Below, piece after piece: positions 5,768-9,129 of a stretch of 9,129 nucleotides of DNA; the stretch's first letter is position 1, and every line of letters starts with the position of its first letter. Position numbers and translations under genes: made by a program. The stretch is from Planctomycetota bacterium. GTDB taxonomy: Bacteria > Planctomycetota > Phycisphaerae > WQYP01. The DNA is taken from positions 1 to 9,129 of the forward strand of contig JAJZCU010000055.1 in the NCBI GenBank assembly GCA_021828935.1, in the 5' to 3' direction. The notes under the pieces are model-generated. The model ran no database searches, was not told where the DNA came from, and saw only the letters and a program-made list of their open reading frames with translations.

Positions 5768-7639
5768 TCACGCCTCCACGGCGTCTTCAATTGTGGAAGG
5801 GAATGCATCGTGCCAGAGTTCGAGCATAAGCAATGCAAACAGGCGGTGGGTGTGATCGCGTCGGGAGCGCATGTGGTCGTCCAACAACTCGCGAACCGGC
5901 GCTGCGGCGAAGTAGGTTTTGCAAAAGCCGTCGGGCCGGGTCAGGTTTTCCATTAAAAATTCCCGCAAAAGGCCGCGGAACCAATCGCCGACGGGCACGC
6001 CGAAACCTTGCTTTTTGCGGGTCAGCGTTTCGCTCGGCAGCAGGTCGCCAAAATCGCGGCGCAGCACGGCCTTTCCTCGGCCGCGCCTGAAAAGAGCGGC
6101 GGTTGGCAGGGCGTTGGCAATTTGAACCACGCGGTGATCCAGAAATGGGCTGCGCACTTCCAGGGCATGAAACATTGATGCGCTGTCCACTTTCCACAGC
6201 ACGTCACCGGGAAGATAGTGGCCCTGATCAAAAAGCATGGCCCAACGCGCGGCGGAAATAGTTGCCAGTGGCGCCGGCTGGGGATATTCAATAATCAGTG
6301 ATTTATTTCCTAACAAAGCGCCAATGTCGTCCGTGGAAAACAGCGCCTGCATGGCGGCATACTGTTGGGGTACATTGCTTTCCCTCGCCGCTGCGGCAAT
6401 CCGGCGCAGGCGCTCGCTGCTACCCATTTTTGCGGCCATCCGCATGGCCGGCCGGAGCCGCGTGAGCATTTGCGCCGCCCGATATCGGTCATAACCGCCG
6501 AACAGTTCGTCGCCGCCGTCGCCGCTGAGCGTCACCGGGGCAATGGCCCGGGCGGCGCGGCTGACATGCCAGGAAGGAAGAATCGATGAATCGGCGAAGG
6601 GCTGCCCCAGGGTCAAGCGCATGATTTCGGCCAGCACATCCGGCACGGCGGCGTCACATTGCACTTGTACTTCGTGGTGTTGCGTTCCGAGGCGTTCGGC
6701 CACGCGCCGCGCATAGGCCGATTCATCAAAGTCCGGTTCCGCAAAGGAAACGCAAAGCGTGGCCAACGGCGGGAGGTTCTGTCGGCGGCGCGACTGCTGC
6801 CCCAGCGCAGCGATAATGGACGAATCAATTCCGCCTGATAAAAAACAGGTCACCGGGACATCAGCCACGAGTTGCGATTCCACGGCGGCGGCGAGTTGCT
6901 GCCGCAAAGGCGCCGCGGGCGCGGCCGGTATTTCATGGATTGAGAAATAGGGGCCCCCGCGGACAAGATCGCGCGCCACCAACAGCGTATGGCCCGGTGA
7001 AAGCTGGGAAATATCGCGGTAAATCGTGGCGGGCGCGGGGATGTAGCCCCAGAATAAATAAGTCGCCAGTTGTTCAACGGGCACGCGCCGAGGCACGTCT
7101 GGAAAGGCCAAAAGGGCCGGAATGGCGCTGCTGAAGGCGATGCCATCCTCCTGCACGCAATAAAAAAGCGGCTTTTGGCCCATGCGGTCACGGGCCAAAA
7201 AAAGCGTGTCGTGCGGCGCATCCCAAACGGCGAATGCAAACATGCCGACCAGCCGTTTTGGAAGTTGCTCGCCCCATTCTTCCCATCCATGCACCAACAC
7301 TTCAGTATCACTGTGGTCGCCGGAAAAATGGTGCCCTGCGGCGATCAGTTGGGCGCGAAGCTCAAGATGATTGTAAATTTCTCCATTAAATATTACATGT
7401 ACCGAGCCGTCCTCGTTGCCCATGGGCTGCCTTCCGCCCGCCAGATCAAGGATCGCCAGACGGCTGTGCAGCAGGGCGACCTGCCGCCCGGGCCGCGGAT
7501 CGGTCCAGATGCTCTGGCCATCGGGCCCACGATGGGCGATTTTGGATAAAACATTTTGCAACGTGGCATCGCCCGGCGAAATCGGCGGGGCGGTTCGGCG
7601 TTCATCAGGAAATTTTATCAGGCCGGCGATGCCGCACAT
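5768..7639 (-). CDS. asnB: Asparagine synthetase, glutamine-hydrolysing
   Basis: A 623-residue cytoplasmic enzyme that makes asparagine from aspartate, ATP and glutamine. The N-terminal class II glutamine amidotransferase domain starts MCGIAGL with the nucleophile Cys2, and has HRGPDG (37-42), HSRLAILDL (58-66) and NGEIYN (85-90). The synthetase domain shows the PP-loop LSGGIDSS (267-274), LSGDGGDELFGGY (371-383) and YLPGDVLWKVDSASM...EVRSPFLDH (475-502). Length and domain order match bacterial AsnB. The start at 7639 is fixed because Cys2 must follow the initiator Met. A weak GTGGAT lies eight bases upstream, inside the end of rnd. The first 22 bp overlap rnd, suggesting co-transcription and perhaps translational coupling. 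AsnB-like proteins also act in exopolysaccharide clusters as amidotransferases, but no such cluster is around, so ordinary asparagine synthesis is the simplest reading. Confidence 0.95.
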   Translation of the reverse strand: MCGIAGLIKFPDERRTAPPISPGDATLQNVLSKIAHRGPDGQSIWTDPRPGRQVALLHSRLAILDLAGGRQPMGNEDGSVHVIFNGEIYNHLELRAQLIAAGHHFSGDHSDTEVLVHGWEEWGEQLPKRLVGMFAFAVWDAPHDTLFLARDRMGQKPLFYCVQEDGIAFSSAIPALLAFPDVPRRVPVEQLATYLFWGYIPAPATIYRDISQLSPGHTLLVARDLVRGGPYFSIHEIPAAPAAPLRQQLAAAVESQLVADVPVTCFLSGGIDSSIIAALGQQSRRRQNLPPLATLCVSFAEPDFDESAYARRVAERLGTQHHEVQVQCDAAVPDVLAEIMRLTLGQPFADSSILPSWHVSRAARAIAPVTLSGDGGDELFGGYDRYRAAQMLTRLRPAMRMAAKMGSSERLRRIAAAARESNVPQQYAAMQALFSTDDIGALLGNKSLIIEYPQPAPLATISAARWAMLFDQGHYLPGDVLWKVDSASMFHALEVRSPFLDHRVVQIANALPTAALFRRGRGKAVLRRDFGDLLPSETLTRKKQGFGVPVGDWFRGLLREFLMENLTRPDGFCKTYFAAAPVRELLDDHMRSRRDHTHRLFALLMLELWHDAFPSTIEDAVEA

Positions 7640-8898
7640 GGCGCACCATCCACGTTTTGCGGCGCAGCCGGGAGGGCAGTTTCCGTGGGGGTGTGCCGGG
7701 TGACGGCGCGGCCTTCTGAAAACGCCACATGCAATGCGGCGCGGCCTTTATAAAATTCGAGCAGACTGCGGCCCAGGCACTCCCTGCGCCAGCCGGCATC
7801 AAGCGGATGGCCGGCCAGATCTTCGCCCTGGGTAAGGCGATGGGTGAAGCTGATAATCTGCGCCTGTGACGTGGCGACGGCCGGGGTTACGCACTGGCCC
7901 AGGCATATTAATTGTGCGGTGGAGATCAGCGCTTCGCAGGTACTGCGAAAATTTAGCGAATCACTGTACGACTGCGCCAGGGAGGCGGGCCATTGTTCCC
8001 GCGGCAGGGCGGCGGCCGTCTTAATAATATTAATAATGTCGGCGCCATAGGTTTCGATTTCGGGGCGGGGCAGATGCCGAATATTCCCCAGTTCATGGAC
8101 GCCTCGCGGGGCGCGCGCGGCCAGGTCCAGCAGCGCTTCATCCTTAATAAAGCTGCGCGGCGGCAGGTCGTGTTCGTACGCCAGTTGTTCGCGCCAAATC
8201 GCCAATGCCCGCAGCGCCGCCAGGGCCGGGCCTTGCATGTTGCCCACGCCTTTGATGCGCTCGAAGAGTTTCTCCGGCCGCGGCGCGCTGATCGATTGAT
8301 CACACATTTCCTGCGAGGCCGCCACTGCCCAGGCGCTGCGGCGCAACGCGCGAAGGCGGTTGCCCAGGGCGTCGGCCACGGCGCACAAGTAGCGCACGTC
8401 ATCGACAGCGTATGACAATTGCGCGCGCATCAGCGGCCGCCGGGCCCAGTCGCTGTAGGTGTGGGCTTTGTCCAGCGTGGCGTCGCAAAAATGTTCCACC
8501 AGGCGCCAGTATGCCAGGGGATAGCCCAGGCCGACCAAACCAGCGGCGATTTGCGTATCAAAAATATTTTGCGGCCGATTTTTGCCGACGGCGAACGCAA
8601 TGGCGATGTCCTGCTCGCCGGCGTGGCAATATTTTTCCACGCTGGGGTCGGCCAGCGCCTCCCAGAATGGCCCAAGGTCGCCGATAGCCAGGGGATCAAT
8701 AAGTTCCACGCGTTCGGGCGTGGCAACCTGAATCAGGCACAGCACGGGTCGGTAGGATGTTTCACCAATAAATTCAGTGTCAAACGCAAACCGTCCGGCG
8801 GCGTGCAGGTGTTCGCAAACCTCGCGCAGGGCGCGCGGGGTGTCGGTCATGGCCTGCGGCGGCGCAGGCAAGGCAAGTGGAATTGACATGGCGGCCAT
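7618..8898 (-). CDS. rnd: Ribonuclease D (DEDD 3'-5' exoribonuclease with HRDC domain)
   Basis: With the start at 8898 this is 426 residues. It is a 3'-5' exoribonuclease of the type that trims tRNA and other small RNA precursors. The exonuclease domain (about 20-195) shows Exo I FDTEF (Asp40, Glu42), Exo II HAGEQD (Asp97) with FDTQIAAGL at 113-121, and Exo III YAVDDVRYL (Tyr163, Asp167), the DEDD-y pattern. An HRDC domain follows (about 208-295), including FERIKGVGNMQGPALAALRALAIWRE and LPPRSFIKDEALLDLA. A further helical region and a disordered Ala/Pro tail of about 40 residues end the protein. Start choice is uncertain: no start has a good Shine-Dalgarno. ATG at 8889 and 8850 are alternatives; the TTG at 8958 would extend the protein through a tandem repeat and is unlikely. 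The gene overlaps asnB by 22 bp at its 3' end. Confidence 0.9.
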   Translation of the reverse strand: MAAMSIPLALPAPPQAMTDTPRALREVCEHLHAAGRFAFDTEFIGETSYRPVLCLIQVATPERVELIDPLAIGDLGPFWEALADPSVEKYCHAGEQDIAIAFAVGKNRPQNIFDTQIAAGLVGLGYPLAYWRLVEHFCDATLDKAHTYSDWARRPLMRAQLSYAVDDVRYLCAVADALGNRLRALRRSAWAVAASQEMCDQSISAPRPEKLFERIKGVGNMQGPALAALRALAIWREQLAYEHDLPPRSFIKDEALLDLAARAPRGVHELGNIRHLPRPEIETYGADIINIIKTAAALPREQWPASLAQSYSDSLNFRSTCEALISTAQLICLGQCVTPAVATSQAQIISFTHRLTQGEDLAGHPLDAGWRRECLGRSLLEFYKGRAALHVAFSEGRAVTRHTPTETALPAAPQNVDGAPCAASPA

Positions 8899-8923
8899 TG
8901 TCCGGCAAAAGAGGCCCGGTGGC

Positions 8924-8943
8924 AAACGTCGGGAAACGTCGGG
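8924..8943. repeat. Perfect 10-bp tandem repeat upstream of rnd
   Basis: AAACGTCGGG occurs twice back to back (8924-8933, 8934-8943). The pair is bracketed by two copies of CGGCAAAA at 8903-8910 and 8944-8951. It lies in the divergent gap, 25-45 bp upstream of the preferred rnd start, where an operator or promoter element is expected; no protein can be named. Confidence 0.65.
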
Positions 8944-9032
8944 CGGCAAAACTTGCAAAGTGTTGCTTTCGTCACGACAATGCGCAGTCGTTCGGAAGGT
9001 CGCTTTCGATTTTTACTGAAAAACGCTCGTTT

Positions 9033-9047
9033 TAAAGGATGCCTTTA
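9033..9047 (+). promoter_or_regulatory. Ribosome binding site within a small hairpin, before the right-edge gene
   Basis: AAAGGA (9034-9039) precedes the ATG at 9049 by nine bases. The same bases form TAAAGG-ATG-CCTTTA, a six-pair stem with a three-base loop, so the site could be partly masked in the mRNA. Confidence 0.5.
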
Positions 9048-9048
9048 T

Positions 9049-9129
9049 ATGGCCAGTACCGGAGTTTCCACCGAATCGTTCGCCACGGAAAAAAAGCAGG
9101 AACACACCGGCCAGAAGCTGCGGCTGGCC
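9049..9129 (+). CDS. Start of an unidentified protein (3' end outside window)
   Basis: The first 27 codons of an open frame that runs off the window, beginning MASTGVSTESFATEKKQEHT and ending GQKLRLA. Support comes from AAAGGA nine bases upstream, a third-position bias toward G and C like the neighbouring genes, and the divergent arrangement with rnd. The visible part is hydrophilic, without a signal peptide. An overlapping frame from the ATG at 9039 is also open, but has no ribosome site at a sensible distance. The product cannot be recognised from so little sequence. Confidence 0.6.
   Translation, partial: MASTGVSTESFATEKKQEHTGQKLRLA

Noticed and set aside
5379..5771. Open frames of 120-130 codons on the - strand through the convergent gap
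   Set aside because: They translate intergenic repeats (strings such as RVHPRYQRFPPL), a familiar artefact of such repeats, and overlap the arsM end.
8899..8958. TTG start for rnd at 8958
   Set aside because: It would add 20 residues encoded largely by the tandem repeat, without a ribosome site. The protein is already longer than usual for RNase D from the ATG at 8898.

Overview
The window is GC-rich chromosomal DNA from a bacterium. It carries six full genes, two partial genes cut by the window edges, and one gene remnant. I recognise no rRNA, tRNA, CRISPR array, insertion sequence or prophage. The short intergenic repeat AACGCGGAT-GA-AACGCGGAT resembles dispersed repeats I remember from Planctomycetota and other PVC-group genomes. 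With the mix of ordinary housekeeping genes, a planctomycete-like source is my best guess, held at low to moderate confidence.

Left part (1-3866, all + strand): the 3' end of valS (valyl-tRNA synthetase) is followed by an M29-family metal-dependent aminopeptidase. Then comes a large multi-pass membrane protein of the GT-C/GT39 glycosyltransferase type, whose gene contains a short hexanucleotide repeat tract. Gaps of 54 and 57 bp would allow co-transcription, but the three functions are not obviously linked.

Middle part (3867-5455, + strand): a small arsenic island. A strong sigma70-like promoter with an extended -10 sits so close to the arsR start codon that the mRNA is predicted to be almost leaderless. 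ArsR has the ELCVCDL metal-sensing motif. Between arsR and arsM lies a scrap of about 30 codons that reads like the C-terminal end of an Acr3 arsenite efflux permease. This suggests an arsR-acr3-arsM operon that lost its pump. ArsM (arsenite S-adenosylmethionine methyltransferase) is intact, but lacks the N-terminal cysteine seen in well-studied homologues.

Convergent gap (5456-5767): about 312 bp without a convincing gene. It is full of inverted repeats, including a 16-bp perfect palindrome inside a longer imperfect hairpin, and short direct repeats.

Right part (5768-8898, - strand): rnd (RNase D, DEDD exonuclease plus HRDC) runs into asnB (glutamine-hydrolysing asparagine synthetase) with a 22-bp overlap, so the two are probably co-transcribed. 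A divergent gap of about 150 bp holds a perfect 10-bp tandem repeat. It separates rnd from the first 27 codons of an unidentified + strand gene at the right edge.
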